NCBI RefSeq assembly: GCF_000772955.1
Contig: NZ_JPVO01000054.1
Span: 62,001-126,000 of the forward strand
Length of the DNA stretch: 64,000 nucleotides
Direction of reading: 5' to 3'
From: Ureibacillus sinduriensis BLB-1 = JCM 15800
GTDB lineage: Bacteria > Bacillota > Bacilli > Bacillales_A > Planococcaceae
The notes beneath the pieces are model-generated. The model ran no database searches. It was not told where the DNA came from and saw only the letters and a list, made by a program, of their open reading frames with translations. The position numbers and the translations under genes were made by a program. Below are positions 10,319 to 20,679 of this stretch, one piece after another; the stretch's first letter is position 1; the number at the start of each line of letters is the position of its first letter.

Positions 10319-11146
10319 ATGACAGAATTAGCAATGGCTTGGCTTTATGAAATAATGGTTGTCCTATATGCAACCGGTATTGTTTTTTATTTCATTGATT
10401 TTTTTTATAAGCGTGTAAAAATTCGTCGACTTGGATTTTGGTTAATCTCCATCGTATGGGTGTTGCAAACAATTTTCTTCATATTATATATTGTCGAAAC
10501 AAAACGATTTCCAATTCTTTCATTAACAGAAGGAATTTATTTTTATGCCTGGTTACTTGTGACGCTATCGATTCTGCTTCATTGTATAGCACGTGTCGAT
10601 TTGCCGGTGTTTTTCATCAATGTGCTGGGATTTATTTTCGTCACGATTCACCTATTTGCTCCAAATCAGGTTGAAAACCCGCTAGTGAAATCGCTTGAAT
10701 CGGAAATGCTGTTCATACACATTTCCTTTGCTATACTTGCCTATGCGGCGTTTTCCCTGTCATTTGTTTTTTCAGTCTTATATTTAATATTATATCGATT
10801 ACTAAAAGAGAAAAAATATACGAAATTATGGTCCAGACTGCCAGATTTACATCAAACGAGCAGGTGGATGCTTTATTCCATTTTGGTCGGTGTACCGATT
10901 ATTTTTATTAGTTTGATTCTGGGTCTTGAATGGGCATTTTTGAAACTTGATGCACTGTCCATTTTTGATGTAAAAATATTGGGTTCCTTCGTTATTACAA
11001 TTATTTATTTGTTGATTTTAGTACTGCATCGCAGCGGAAAACTAACGGGTCTAAATTTTGCATGGGCCCAAGTTTATACTTTTTTACTAGTTGTGATCAA
11101 TTTCTTTTTGGGAAGTAAATTATCCAACTTCCACATTTGGTATTAA
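10319..11146 (+). CDS. hemX: HemX-type membrane protein (CcsA/cytochrome c assembly family)
   Basis: Integral membrane protein with at least seven hydrophobic segments over 275 residues, the same length as B. subtilis HemX, which lowers the amount of HemA. It belongs to the cytochrome c assembly/CcsA-like family; the histidines in YFYAWLLVTLSILLH and EMLFIHISFAILAY fit that family. I chose ATG 10319, eight bases after AAGAAGGG, over the in-frame ATG 10301, because it gives MTELAMAWLYEIMVV directly before the first membrane span. It follows hemA and precedes hemC by about 40 bases. Confidence 0.85.
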   Translation: MTELAMAWLYEIMVVLYATGIVFYFIDFFYKRVKIRRLGFWLISIVWVLQTIFFILYIVETKRFPILSLTEGIYFYAWLLVTLSILLHCIARVDLPVFFINVLGFIFVTIHLFAPNQVENPLVKSLESEMLFIHISFAILAYAAFSLSFVFSVLYLILYRLLKEKKYTKLWSRLPDLHQTSRWMLYSILVGVPIIFISLILGLEWAFLKLDALSIFDVKILGSFVITIIYLLILVLHRSGKLTGLNFAWAQVYTFLLVVINFFLGSKLSNFHIWY

Positions 11147-11185
11147 CTTTTGTTCGTGGTTTTACAAAGGAAAGGTAGGCTTATC

Positions 11186-12115
11186 ATGAGAAAAATTATC
11201 GTAGGTTCAAGAAGAAGCAAGTTAGCATTGACACAAACAAACTGGTTCATCAACGAGTTGAAAAATGCAGGGGTTCCTTTTGAGTTCGAGGTGAAAGAAA
11301 TCGTGACAAAAGGGGATCGCATTCTAGACGTTCAACTATCTAAAGTTGGAGGTAAAGGCTTGTTTGTTAAAGAAATTGAGCAAGCTCTTTTTGATAAAGA
11401 AATCGATTTTGCAGTACATTCGATGAAGGATATGCCGGCGGTTCTTCCGGAAGGTTTAGTGATCGGTTGTATCCCACCGCGTGAGGACGCAAGAGATGCA
11501 TTCATATCCAATGGACATGTCAAATTCGCTGACCTTCCAAAAGGAGCGGTAGTAGGGACAAGCTCATTACGTCGAGGTGCACAGTTGCTTCAAGCCAGAC
11601 CGGACCTAGAAATTAAATGGATTCGTGGAAACGTAGAAACACGATTGGCTAAGTTGGAGAGTGAAGGTTTCGATGCGATTATCTTGGCTGCTGCAGGATT
11701 GAAAAGACTTGGTTGGAGCGACGAAGTAGTAACGGAATACTTGGATGCCGATATTTGTTTGCCAGCCGTGGCGCAAGGTACATTAGGCATTGAATGCCGT
11801 GGGGATGACCAAGAACTTTTATCGGAACTAGCAAAATTAACAGACCAAATCACTTGGAATGAAGCGCATACAGAACGGGCATTTCTTGCTGCAATGGATG
11901 GGGGTTGCCAAGTGCCGATTGCTGGATACGCAACGACTGCAGGCGATACAATCACTTTCACCGGTCTAGTAGCAGCTCCTGATTCATCAGTAATTTATAA
12001 GGAAACAGTAACGGGAACCAACCCAGAAGAACTGGGTAAGGAAGTAGCCAAAATTTTGACGGAGCAAGGGGCCTTTGATTTGATTCAAAAAGTGAAGGCT
12101 GAGCTGGATGCTTAA
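11186..12115 (+). CDS. hemC: porphobilinogen deaminase (hydroxymethylbilane synthase)
   Basis: Polymerises four porphobilinogen molecules into hydroxymethylbilane on a dipyrromethane cofactor. 309 residues. Visible motifs: [12 protein letters not shown] at the N-terminus, [14 protein letters not shown] (about 80-93), [11 protein letters not shown] (about 125) and the cofactor-attaching cysteine in [11 protein letters not shown] (about 240). The start ATG at 11186 follows AAAGGAAAGG. The 3' end overlaps hemD by 8 bases, so the two are probably translationally coupled. Confidence 0.96.
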   Translation: MRKIIVGSRRSKLALTQTNWFINELKNAGVPFEFEVKEIVTKGDRILDVQLSKVGGKGLFVKEIEQALFDKEIDFAVHSMKDMPAVLPEGLVIGCIPPREDARDAFISNGHVKFADLPKGAVVGTSSLRRGAQLLQARPDLEIKWIRGNVETRLAKLESEGFDAIILAAAGLKRLGWSDEVVTEYLDADICLPAVAQGTLGIECRGDDQELLSELAKLTDQITWNEAHTERAFLAAMDGGCQVPIAGYATTAGDTITFTGLVAAPDSSVIYKETVTGTNPEELGKEVAKILTEQGAFDLIQKVKAELDA

Positions 12116-12875
12116 ACCACTTCATGAAAAAACAGTCGTTGTAACAGGCTCTTCCAAAACATCGGCTGTCCTTTCCAGAATTGAGCAATTGGGTGGAGTT
12201 GCAGAATTTTATCCACTTATCAAAACTACCGAGAAGATTCTGCCGGATGATCCTGTGAAATTAGACCAGGCACAAACATTTGATTGGTTAATTTTCACGA
12301 GTCAAAATGCAGTAGAAGCTTTTTGTAAGAAAATCAAGCGTTGCGAGTTGAAACGTTTCGAATTTGGTGGGAAAATTGCATCAGTAGGTTCCAAAACAGC
12401 GGAATTATTGATAGAAAACAATTTTGATGTAAATTTTACGCCCTCAGTTTATAGTGCGGATGTATTTGTAAATGAGTTTCCGCTGATCGCAGGGCACAAT
12501 CCGAGATGTTTGTTTTTAAGGGGAAATAAGGCAAAGGACACCCTGAAAAATGGGTTGCCATTTGAAATTGCGGAATGGACGGTCTATGATACAAGCGAAA
12601 ACCTGTCTATCGTGGAACCATTCGTCCAACTTATCCGCTCTAGGAAACAACCTATCATTATCTTTGCTAGTCCATCTGCGGTGGATGTTTTTGCCAAGAA
12701 TATTGCTCCTATCGTAGGGTGGCAAAAAGCAACATATGCATGCATAGGCCATATAACGGCAGCTAGAATTGAACATTATGGAGCTCAGGTTACATATCAG
12801 CCATCTAACTATACGATGCTGGAGGTCATAGAAGAAATACGTATGAGAGAGGGAATTAGACATGAAAGAACTTAA
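12108..12875 (+). CDS. hemD: uroporphyrinogen-III synthase
   Basis: Cyclises hydroxymethylbilane with inversion of ring D. 255 residues. The family is poorly conserved, but the opening [21 protein letters not shown], the central [14 protein letters not shown] (about 63-76) and [13 protein letters not shown] (about 180) are characteristic of HemD halves. The start overlaps the end of hemC and the stop overlaps the start of hemB, so it sits in a tight hemC-hemD-hemB unit. Confidence 0.92.
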   Translation: MLKPLHEKTVVVTGSSKTSAVLSRIEQLGGVAEFYPLIKTTEKILPDDPVKLDQAQTFDWLIFTSQNAVEAFCKKIKRCELKRFEFGGKIASVGSKTAELLIENNFDVNFTPSVYSADVFVNEFPLIAGHNPRCLFLRGNKAKDTLKNGLPFEIAEWTVYDTSENLSIVEPFVQLIRSRKQPIIIFASPSAVDVFAKNIAPIVGWQKATYACIGHITAARIEHYGAQVTYQPSNYTMLEVIEEIRMREGIRHERT

Positions 12876-13842
12876 TTTCAGAAGACATCGTCGTCTTCGT
12901 TCATCACAAGCAATGCGATCAATGGTTAAAGAAACTTACTTGCATAAAGAAGATTTAATTTATCCGATTTTTGTAATGGAAGGCGAAAACATTAAGAATC
13001 CGGTCAGTTCAATGCCCGGGGTTTTCCAATTTTCTTTAGATACATTAAATGCTGAAGTGGATGAAGTAGTAGAACTGGGTATTCCCGCGGTGATACTTTT
13101 TGGCTTGCCTGCTGAAAAAGATGCGGTGGGGACAGGCGCTTTTCATGATCATGGTATCGTTCAGGAAGCGACTCGACAAGTTAAAGAACGTCATCCCGAG
13201 CTAATCGTTATTGCAGATACTTGTCTATGTGAATTCACTGATCATGGTCATTGTGGAGTAGTTGAAGGGGAGAAAATCCTAAACGATGCTTCTCTTGATG
13301 TATTGGGTCGTACTGCCGTATCCCAAGCAAAAGCCGGGGCGGATATTATTGCGCCATCCAATATGATGGACGGTTTCGTGGCAGCCATCCGTGCTGCTTT
13401 GGATGAAGCTGGATTTGAAGATGTTCCGATTATGTCCTATGCTGTCAAATATGCTTCCGCATATTATGGGCCGTTCCGTGAAGCGGCTGATGGTGCTCCT
13501 CAATTCGGTGACCGCAAAACATATCAAATGGACCCGGCCAACCGCTTGGAAGCGTTCCGTGAAGCGGACTCAGATATTGAGGAAGGGGCAGATTTCCTAA
13601 TCATCAAACCTGCTCTATCATACTTGGACATCATCCGGGATGTTCGAAATAATTACACTTTGCCTATCGTTGCCTATAATGTATCTGGTGAATATGCAAT
13701 GATTAAAGCAGCTGCGCAAAATGGCTGGATTGAAGAAAAACCGGTTGTCATGGAGACTTTGCTAGGAATGAAGCGTGCAGGGGCAGACATGATCTTGACT
13801 TATCATGCAAAAGATGTCGCTCGCTGGTTGGAGGGGAAATAA
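12862..13842 (+). CDS. hemB: delta-aminolevulinic acid dehydratase (porphobilinogen synthase)
   Basis: Condenses two 5-aminolevulinate molecules to porphobilinogen. 326 residues. A zinc site of cysteine type is visible (C121, C123 and C131 in [14 protein letters not shown]). The two Schiff-base lysines are in [15 protein letters not shown] (about 197) and [12 protein letters not shown] (about 250). It overlaps the end of hemD by 14 bases and is followed two bases later by hemL. Confidence 0.97.
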   Translation: MKELNFRRHRRLRSSQAMRSMVKETYLHKEDLIYPIFVMEGENIKNPVSSMPGVFQFSLDTLNAEVDEVVELGIPAVILFGLPAEKDAVGTGAFHDHGIVQEATRQVKERHPELIVIADTCLCEFTDHGHCGVVEGEKILNDASLDVLGRTAVSQAKAGADIIAPSNMMDGFVAAIRAALDEAGFEDVPIMSYAVKYASAYYGPFREAADGAPQFGDRKTYQMDPANRLEAFREADSDIEEGADFLIIKPALSYLDIIRDVRNNYTLPIVAYNVSGEYAMIKAAAQNGWIEEKPVVMETLLGMKRAGADMILTYHAKDVARWLEGK

Positions 13843-13844
13843 GT

Positions 13845-15131
13845 ATGACATATGAAAAATCAATTCAAGCTTTCTCTGAAGCTGTTCATTTAATGCCTGG
13901 CGGCGTAAACAGCCCTGTCCGAGCATTCAAATCTGTTAATACCGACCCTATTTTCATGGATTCAGGTAAAGGTGCCATCATTAAGGATATCGATGGCAAT
14001 GAGTATATTGATTACGTTTTAAGCTGGGGCCCGCTTATTTTGGGTCATTCACACCCGCAAGTGGTAGCGGCAATTCAAGAACAGGCTGTAAAAGGTGCGT
14101 CATTTGGTGCACCAACATTGTTAGAGACTAAACTGGCTCAAATCGTCATTGATCGTGTACCTTCCGTTGAGATGGTTCGTTTTGTTTCATCGGGAACAGA
14201 AGCTACAATGGCTGCATTGCGTCTTGCACGTGGCTATACAGGAAGAGACATCATACTAAAATTTGAGGGCTCCTACCATGGGCATGGAGATTCATTATTA
14301 ATCAAAGCGGGTTCAGGTGTAGCCACTCTCGGTTTGCCGGATAGCCCAGGAGTACCTGCGGATATCGCCAAAAATACAATGACGGTTGCCTACAACGATA
14401 TAGAAGCAGTTCAAGTTGTATTCGAAACATATGGTGATCAAATTGCCGGAGTGATAGTTGAACCGGTAGCAGGGAACATGGGTGTAGTGCCGCCTAAACC
14501 AGGTTTCCTTGAAGGATTGCGTAAAGTGACCGAAGAAAACGGCGCCCTTCTTATCTTTGATGAAGTCATGACTGGATTCCGTGTTGATTACAACTGTGCA
14601 CAAGGCTACTTTGGAGTGAACCCTGATTTAACATGCTTGGGTAAAGTAGTGGGCGGTGGCCTTCCAGTTGGCGCATTTGCAGGTAAACGCGAAATCATGG
14701 AACATATTGCACCTGCTGGTTCAGTATATCAAGCTGGAACACTATCAGGAAATCCTTTGGCCATGACAGCAGGTATTGAGACATTATCACGTTTGACACC
14801 TGAATCTTATGAGCATTTCAAAAAGCTTGGAGATCAATTAGAGGCAGGTATTCGTGAAGCTGCAACGAAGTATAATATCCCGCATACAGTCAACCGTGCC
14901 GGATCAATGATCGGGTTATTCTTGACGAATGAAGAAGTGGTCGACTTTGAATCTGCAAAAACTTCCGATTTAGCAATGTTCGCAGAATACTTCAAGTTAA
15001 TGGCTGAAGAGGGCATTTATTTGCCGCCTTCCCAATTTGAAGGATTATTCATCTCTACGGCACATACGGAAGAGCATATTGCCAAAACAGTACAAGCTTT
15101 CCATAATGTTTTCGCTAAGCTTGCAAAATAA
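13845..15131 (+). CDS. hemL: glutamate-1-semialdehyde 2,1-aminomutase
   Basis: PLP-dependent enzyme that turns glutamate-1-semialdehyde into 5-aminolevulinate, the step after HemA. 428 residues. The start [12 protein letters not shown], the PLP region [16 protein letters not shown], the FDEVMTGFR aspartate (about 245) and the PLP lysine in [14 protein letters not shown] (about 268) are all present. It is the last gene of the hem cluster, closed by a strong terminator. Confidence 0.97.
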   Translation: MTYEKSIQAFSEAVHLMPGGVNSPVRAFKSVNTDPIFMDSGKGAIIKDIDGNEYIDYVLSWGPLILGHSHPQVVAAIQEQAVKGASFGAPTLLETKLAQIVIDRVPSVEMVRFVSSGTEATMAALRLARGYTGRDIILKFEGSYHGHGDSLLIKAGSGVATLGLPDSPGVPADIAKNTMTVAYNDIEAVQVVFETYGDQIAGVIVEPVAGNMGVVPPKPGFLEGLRKVTEENGALLIFDEVMTGFRVDYNCAQGYFGVNPDLTCLGKVVGGGLPVGAFAGKREIMEHIAPAGSVYQAGTLSGNPLAMTAGIETLSRLTPESYEHFKKLGDQLEAGIREAATKYNIPHTVNRAGSMIGLFLTNEEVVDFESAKTSDLAMFAEYFKLMAEEGIYLPPSQFEGLFISTAHTEEHIAKTVQAFHNVFAKLAK

Positions 15132-15146
15132 ATGGTGATCTATAGT

Positions 15147-15187
15147 AAAGCATCTTTTTCTTTAATGAAAAAGATGCTTTATTGTTT
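15147..15187 (+). terminator. terminator after hemL
   Basis: A perfect 14-bp stem AAAGCATCTTTTTC (15147-15160) / GAAAAAGATGCTTT (15167-15180), followed by ATTGTTTT. Confidence 0.8.
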
Positions 15188-15312
15188 TGGGAACTTGGAC
15201 TTTTCATAAGTTAGATACACAAATAGAATAACTAGATAAAAGTGTTCAAACATAATGTAGATTTAGCATACTTGCCATCCTTCAGCATATGGTAGTTACG
15301 GGAGGGATGCAG

Positions 15313-16332
15313 GTGCAAAAAATTAATTGGGATATGATGACGCAATTTGTTTTTCCGGAGCAGTTAGGTCTTGTTGAAGAAGTAGTTTCGGTCGATATTA
15401 AACCAATTTGGCAGCAAATAGAAACGGAAGATTCGGTGCGTTTGGTAGGAATCTATCATATCGCAGCAGTTGCGCGCTTTAACCCAGATGAGCTACCCGA
15501 ATACAGCGATGGTACATTAATTGAAGAACTCGAATTTGAGGGGAATAATGGGTATTTTGAATATGCATTGCCATTGGAGATCGATTTGCCGCGAGATAAG
15601 GTAGCCTATGATTGCACACCGGATATAAGTGTGAATGACGTTGCGCATTTTGTGTATGATGGTTCCAATTGTACTTTTAAATGGGATGTGGATTGCCAAT
15701 TTAGTGAAGTGGTTGAAGGTGGTTTATTTCAATTCGAACAGCAATCTCCTATTGAATTCGACCAAGTTCCGTTACCAGAAAAACCTGTAATTGAAGAGGT
15801 TGTATCAGTCCATGAAGAAGGCGCGGAAGAATCACATCTTCAAGGGGTTGCCTCAGAATTCGAAGCAATCTCCGAAGAGCCAGCTAATGAACAAGTTGAT
15901 GCGCCTCCAATAGAAGTGGCTCCTTCCTACGAAGATTTCCAATCACAAGAAGAAACAACGGAGACAGAAGAGATCCATTTTGGTGGAACAGATGGGATTT
16001 TTCCGGAAGAAACGTCATTTACTGAAGGACAACCACCTATAGAAGAGGTAAATGAAGAAGAGGACGCCATTACACTGGAAGATGCTTTAGGTAAAGCTGA
16101 TGAAAGCCCGAGCTTGAAAGCTGAACCGAGCAGTTATGATGTAAGCGATGCTACGTTGGTAGAAAGCATTGCCGAACAAAAAGTGGAAGAACCTAAGTTA
16201 GAAAAAATCGACAAGGAAAAAGTTGTGGAAGCTAGAAATCAATATTTCCCTACAGATACAGATGATTTCTATAATGAGCTGACTGAATCTTATACAATAC
16301 TCAACGTATCCAATAAATCCTATCGTGAATAA
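15313..16332 (+). CDS. spoVID: SpoVID-like spore coat morphogenetic protein without the C-terminal LysM
   Basis: SpoVID drives spore encasement and binds SafA and SpoIVA. The call rests on position (directly after hemL, as in B. subtilis) and on the N-terminal region (about residues 1-150), with beta-strand-rich text such as VRLVGIYHIAAVARF and FEYALPLEIDLPRDKVAY. A long acidic, proline/glutamate-rich linker (about 155-310) follows. The protein stops at SYTILNVSNKSYRE with 339 residues; the family's terminal LysM domain is not visible in this frame or in the two other forward frames just downstream. I chose GTG 15313, six bases after GGGAGGG. The B. subtilis neighbour ysxE is absent. Confidence 0.72.
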   Translation: MQKINWDMMTQFVFPEQLGLVEEVVSVDIKPIWQQIETEDSVRLVGIYHIAAVARFNPDELPEYSDGTLIEELEFEGNNGYFEYALPLEIDLPRDKVAYDCTPDISVNDVAHFVYDGSNCTFKWDVDCQFSEVVEGGLFQFEQQSPIEFDQVPLPEKPVIEEVVSVHEEGAEESHLQGVASEFEAISEEPANEQVDAPPIEVAPSYEDFQSQEETTETEEIHFGGTDGIFPEETSFTEGQPPIEEVNEEEDAITLEDALGKADESPSLKAEPSSYDVSDATLVESIAEQKVEEPKLEKIDKEKVVEARNQYFPTDTDDFYNELTESYTILNVSNKSYRE

Positions 16333-16472
16333 CTGCAAAGAAACTAAAGTTTCGGTCGTGGCTGAAATTAAATAACTACCGTTTGAGATGAAGCAATATT
16401 TCCATAAGTAGACGATAGGTCAGTGGTTCTGGCGTGTTATCTTTAAAATTTTTCTTCCTTTCATTAAAATTG

Positions 16473-16502
16473 TTGTCACTTTAAAACTGTTGATGGTATA
16501 TT
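16473..16502 (+). promoter_or_regulatory. probable sigma-A promoter of the valS leader
   Basis: TTGTCA (16473-16478), an 18-base spacer and TATATT (16497-16502), about 100 bases before the T-box leader fold begins. Confidence 0.5.
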
Positions 16503-16599
16503 ATACTTTAAGAACAGTAATACTTTGTGTATACAGAGTCTCTTTCCAAATTTGAGAATTGAGACAAAAGAAGCAAAGTAAAAGTGAATAATGTTGGAT

Positions 16600-16880
16600 G
16601 CGTTGAAAAGGAAGAGTAAAATGTTCTTGCTTGCTATAGAGAGGAAACGGTAGCTGAAAAGTTTCTGTGAGCAATCATTTGAAGGTAGCCTTGGAGCAGC
16701 TTTTGTGAAATAGCAGTAGCAAAATGCCGGGAAAACCCCGTTATCTTAATCGAGAGCCGAGAACTTGGTGGAAGTCCTTTAAAATTTAATTGGATGACAC
16801 TAAACTCGGAACTAAAGGTGGTACCGCGAATCAAAACTCCTTCGTCCTTTTATTAGGGCGATAGGAGTTTTTTTATTTTT
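16600..16880 (+). promoter_or_regulatory. T-box leader of valS with a GTA (valine) specifier
   Basis: The T-box sequence AAAGGTGGTACCGCG (16814-16828) is followed by a terminator, AACTCCTTCGTCC paired with GGGCGATAGGAGTT plus a T-run (16834-16880). In Stem I the AGAG motif (about 16640) and the AGTA loop (about 16614) are recognisable. The helix AAGG (16608-16611) / CCTT (16689-16692) places the specifier at GTA (16685-16687), preceded by GAAG and followed by a purine. GTA is a valine codon, matching the downstream gene. Uncharged tRNA(Val) would prevent termination. Confidence 0.92.
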
Positions 16881-16921
16881 GTTTCGCCGCTTGCCAAAAA
16901 ACTATATAAGGAGGAGTCAAT

Positions 16922-19573
16922 ATGACAGAACAACAAAACTTATCAATGCCAACAAAGTATGATCCACAAAGTATTGAAACAGGACGCTATGAATGGTGGC
17001 TGCAAGGGAAATTTTTCGAAGCACAGCCGGAAAGTGGGAAACAACCTTATTCCATCGTAATTCCGCCTCCCAACGTAACAGGTAAATTGCACCTAGGGCA
17101 CGCTTGGGATACAACATTGCAGGATATCCTCATTCGTATGAAACGCATGCAAGGCTATGACGCTCTTTGGTTACCAGGGATGGACCATGCCGGCATCGCG
17201 ACGCAAGCAAAAGTAGAAGAAAAACTTCGTGCAGACGGCATTACACGCTATGACTTGGGGCGCGAAAAGTTCCTTGAAAAAACATGGGAATGGAAAGATG
17301 AATACGCCAGCCATATACGCGCACAATGGGCAAAACTTGGTCTAGCATTAGACTATTCACGTGAACGCTTCACCTTGGATGAAGGTTTATCAGATGCGGT
17401 AAAAGAAGTATTTGTCAAATTGTATGAAAAAGGGTTAATTTACCGTGGCGAACGAATTATAAACTGGGATCCGGCAGCCAAAACGGCATTATCCGACATC
17501 GAAGTAATCCATAAAGAAGTAGAAGGTGCTTTCTACCATATGGAATATCCACTAGCCGATGGATCTGGCAAACTGCGTGTTGCTACAACGCGCCCGGAAA
17601 CGATGCTTGGGGATTCTGGCGTTGCTGTACACCCGGAAGATGAACGTTATAAACATCTAATTGGGAAAACAGTGATTCTTCCAATCGTTGGCCGGGAAAT
17701 TCCGATTGTTGCAGATACGTATGTTGACATGGAATTCGGAACAGGGGTCGTTAAAATGACGCCTGCGCATGATCCAAATGACTTTGAGGTTGGTAACCGT
17801 CATAACCTGGAACGTATCCTTGTTATGAATGAAGATGGTTCAATGAATGATCTAGCCGGAAAATATGCCGGAATGGATCGTTTCGAATGCCGAAAACAAA
17901 TTGTCAAAGATTTGCAAGAAGCTGGCGTATTAGTTGAAATTGAGCCGCATGTTCACCAAGTAGGCCACTCCGAACGTTCGGGTGCTGTTGTTGAACCTTA
18001 TCTATCAGCGCAATGGTTTGTTAAAATGGGGCCGTTAGCTGAAGAAGCTTTACAAATGCAAAAACAAGAGAACGAAAAGGTAAACTTCATACCGAATCGC
18101 TTCGAAAATACTTATAACCGTTGGATGGAAAATATCCATGACTGGTGTATTTCCCGTCAATTATGGTGGGGGCATCAAATTCCGGCTTGGTATCATAATG
18201 AAACAGGCGAAATTTATGTAGGAAAAGATGCACCTAGTGATGCCGAAAATTGGACGCAAGACGAAGACGTGTTGGACACTTGGTTCTCCTCGGCTCTATG
18301 GCCGTTTTCGACTATGGGCTGGCCGGATACAGAAAATGAAGAATTCAAACGTTACTATCCGACAAGTGCATTAGTTACAGGCTATGATATTATTTTCTTC
18401 TGGGTATCACGCATGATTTTCCAGGGCAAAGAATTTACTGGTGAACGTCCATTCAAGGATGTATTAATCCATGGTTTAATTCGTGACGGTGAAGGACGCA
18501 AAATGAGTAAGTCACTTGGAAATGGTGTTGACCCGATGGAAGTTATCGACCAATACGGTGCAGACGCGCTTCGTTATTTCTTGGCGACAGGTTCATCCCC
18601 AGGTCAAGATTTGCGTTATACAACCGAAAAAGTAGAATCTGTTTGGAACTTTGCCAACAAGATTTGGAATGCTTCCCGTTTTGCCCTCATGAATATGGAA
18701 GGGATGACATACGAAGAAATCGATTTGACGGGAAATCTAAATGTTGCCGATAAATGGATTTTAACTCGATTGAATGAAACAATTGAACGTGTGACAGCTT
18801 TATCCGATAAATACGAGTTCGGTGAAGTCGGTCGTGAGCTTTATAACTTCATTTGGGATGACTTCTGTTCTTGGTATATCGAAATGGCGAAGTTGCCACT
18901 TTATAGTGAAGATGAAGCGGCAAAGAAAACAACTCGCTCAGTATTAGCTTTTGTTCTGGATAACACAATGCGACTGCTTCATCCAATGATGCCGTTTATT
19001 ACCGAAGAAATTTGGCAGCATCTTCCTCACGAAGGGGACTCGATTACAGTGGCGGCATGGCCGACTGTAAAAAAAGAGTTCAATTTTGCTCAAGATGCAG
19101 AGAGCATGAAGCTTCTGACTGAGATTATCCGTTCTGTGCGCAATATCCGTGCGGAAGTTAATACGCCGATGAGTAAAAAAGTGCCTTTGACAATTTCAGC
19201 AAATGAAGAACTAATTGCCGGTATTCTGGAAGCGAATAAAGGATACATCGAAAAATTCTGCAACCCTGAAACGTTGACGATTGGTACTTCTTTGGAAGCG
19301 CCAGCCCAATCGATGACGGCTGTAGTAACAGGCGCTGAAATCTACTTGCCGCTAGCAGGATTGATTAATCTGGATGAAGAGATTTCACGTCTTGAGAAAG
19401 AGCTGGAAAAATGGGCAAAAGAAGTGAAGTTGGTAAATGGCAAGCTTTCTAACGAAAAATTCGTTTCAAAAGCACCAGAGAGCTTAGTTGCAAAAGAACG
19501 TGAAAAACTAGCGGAATATGAAGAAAAACACGAAGCAGTTGAAAAACGTTTGGCAGAGTTAAGAAGTATGTAA
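16922..19573 (+). CDS. valS: valyl-tRNA synthetase
   Basis: Class I synthetase charging tRNA(Val), with editing of threonine. 883 residues, the full family length. The HIGH motif is HLGH in [15 protein letters not shown] (about residues 44-58), and the KMSKS motif is in [14 protein letters not shown] (about 523). The CP1 editing domain lies between, and a C-terminal coiled-coil tail ends the protein (about 815-883). The ATG at 16922 has AAGGAGGAG upstream. It is controlled by the T-box leader directly before it. Confidence 0.98.
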   Translation: MTEQQNLSMPTKYDPQSIETGRYEWWLQGKFFEAQPESGKQPYSIVIPPPNVTGKLHLGHAWDTTLQDILIRMKRMQGYDALWLPGMDHAGIATQAKVEEKLRADGITRYDLGREKFLEKTWEWKDEYASHIRAQWAKLGLALDYSRERFTLDEGLSDAVKEVFVKLYEKGLIYRGERIINWDPAAKTALSDIEVIHKEVEGAFYHMEYPLADGSGKLRVATTRPETMLGDSGVAVHPEDERYKHLIGKTVILPIVGREIPIVADTYVDMEFGTGVVKMTPAHDPNDFEVGNRHNLERILVMNEDGSMNDLAGKYAGMDRFECRKQIVKDLQEAGVLVEIEPHVHQVGHSERSGAVVEPYLSAQWFVKMGPLAEEALQMQKQENEKVNFIPNRFENTYNRWMENIHDWCISRQLWWGHQIPAWYHNETGEIYVGKDAPSDAENWTQDEDVLDTWFSSALWPFSTMGWPDTENEEFKRYYPTSALVTGYDIIFFWVSRMIFQGKEFTGERPFKDVLIHGLIRDGEGRKMSKSLGNGVDPMEVIDQYGADALRYFLATGSSPGQDLRYTTEKVESVWNFANKIWNASRFALMNMEGMTYEEIDLTGNLNVADKWILTRLNETIERVTALSDKYEFGEVGRELYNFIWDDFCSWYIEMAKLPLYSEDEAAKKTTRSVLAFVLDNTMRLLHPMMPFITEEIWQHLPHEGDSITVAAWPTVKKEFNFAQDAESMKLLTEIIRSVRNIRAEVNTPMSKKVPLTISANEELIAGILEANKGYIEKFCNPETLTIGTSLEAPAQSMTAVVTGAEIYLPLAGLINLDEEISRLEKELEKWAKEVKLVNGKLSNEKFVSKAPESLVAKEREKLAEYEEKHEAVEKRLAELRSM

Positions 19574-19610
19574 CAATGTAATAATAACCTTTGGAATTCT
19601 CTCGAGGATA

Positions 19611-19660
19611 GGGGACTGAAGCAAACTTGAAATTCGGAGTTTGCTGCAGTCTCTTTTTGT
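19611..19660 (+). terminator. terminator after valS
   Basis: The stem GGACTG-A-AGCAAACT pairs with AGTTTGCT-G-CAGTCTC, then TTTTTG. The 52-bp repeat array begins about 115 bases later. Confidence 0.75.
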
Positions 19661-19776
19661 TTTAAAGGAGAAGTGGTTGATTTGCCTCGCTTTTAATAGC
19701 AAGGGCGCAAGGCTTCTTTGATTGGAGTTATAAAGAAGGCTGGCGCTGTGTTTAGCCGCACCCGTACTGCCGATAA

Positions 19777-20490
19777 GACAAAAGGAAGAGTGAAGGCGGC
19801 AGAATTGTCTAATAGAAACGGGCTAATAGACAGAAGGAAGGGCTGAGCCAGGGAGAGTGTCCAATAGAAGTGGTCTAAAGGACAAAGCTAAGTACCAAGG
19901 CAGGCAAATTGCCTAATAGGAGCAGTCTAATAGACAAAGCGAACAGCCAAGCCGGGAAAGTGTCCAATAGAAGTGTCCTAAAAGACAAAGCGGAGAATCA
20001 AGGCAGGCGAATTGTCCAATAGAAGCAGTCTAATAGACAAAACGAACGGCCGAACGGGGAATAGGAGTGGTCTAAAGGACAGAATGAACGGTGAAGGCGG
20101 CAAAAATGTCCAATAGGAACGGTCTAAAGGACAAAGCTAAGTACCAAGGCAGGCAAATTGTCTAATAGGAGCAGTCTAATAGACAAAACGCATAGTGAAG
20201 GCGACAGAACTGTCCAATAGAAGTGGTCTAAAAGACAGAAGGGACGTCTGAGCCAGGGGGAGTGTCCAATAGGAGCAATCTAAAAGACAAAACGAAGCAC
20301 CAAGCCAAGGAGACTGTCCAATAGAAGTAGCTTAATAGATATAACAAAGAATCACCAGGCGAATTGTCCAATAAAAACAGTGTAAAAGCCACACAAAATG
20401 CCAAGCTAGGAAAACTATCCAATAGATAAAGCTAATGAGACAGAACCAACTCACGAGCCAGGTGAATTTGTCTAAGTGAAACGATCCACT
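19777..20490. repeat. 14-unit imperfect tandem array, 52-bp period, with TGTC-N19-GACA modules
   Basis: Units start at GACA-like sites at 19777, 19829, 19881, 19933, 19984, 20036, 20078, 20130, 20182, 20234, 20286, 20338, 20388 and 20439. Ten steps are 51-52 bases, nine of them exactly 52 except single-base losses; one unit (20036) lost about 10 bases and the 3' units are degenerate. A typical unit is GACAAARCGAA, then about 18 bases rich in CAAGGCRGGCRA, then TGTCCAATAGAAGYRGTCTAA. From each TGTC to the next GACA the offset is 23 bases at every scorable junction. No reading frame is preserved because 52 is not a multiple of three. It fills the gap between valS and folC. Confidence 0.93.
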
Positions 20491-20679
20491 CGCCAATATG
20501 AGCCGATCATTAAAATCAAAATTTCCTGTTGACCTACGAAGCCCAAAAAACTTACCATTTGCCACAATAACCCGCAAATTAATATTTTTCCTCGCTTATG
20601 TTTTTGTTATTTTACAATTGCAACAGAGTGTGCGAAAGTTTAACTATATAACTATTTTTGATACTTAGGAGATAATACT

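Noticed and set aside
16333-16400. Frameshift restoring a LysM domain on the SpoVID-like protein
   Set aside because: I translated the three forward frames after the stop. All close within about 20 residues and none gives a recognisable LysM, so I report a short protein, not a pseudogene.
16634-16834. A minus-strand reading frame upstream of valS
   Set aside because: It is the antisense of the valS T-box leader.
19777-20490. CRISPR array
   Set aside because: All parts of the 52-bp unit are related between units, so there are no unique spacers. Units are degenerate and no cas gene is near.
20228-20577. Minus-strand reading frames of 64-81 residues across the repeat array
   Set aside because: They follow from the repeat composition. 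The 52-bp period shifts frame at each unit, there is no ribosome binding site, and the hydrophobic peptides match nothing I recognise.
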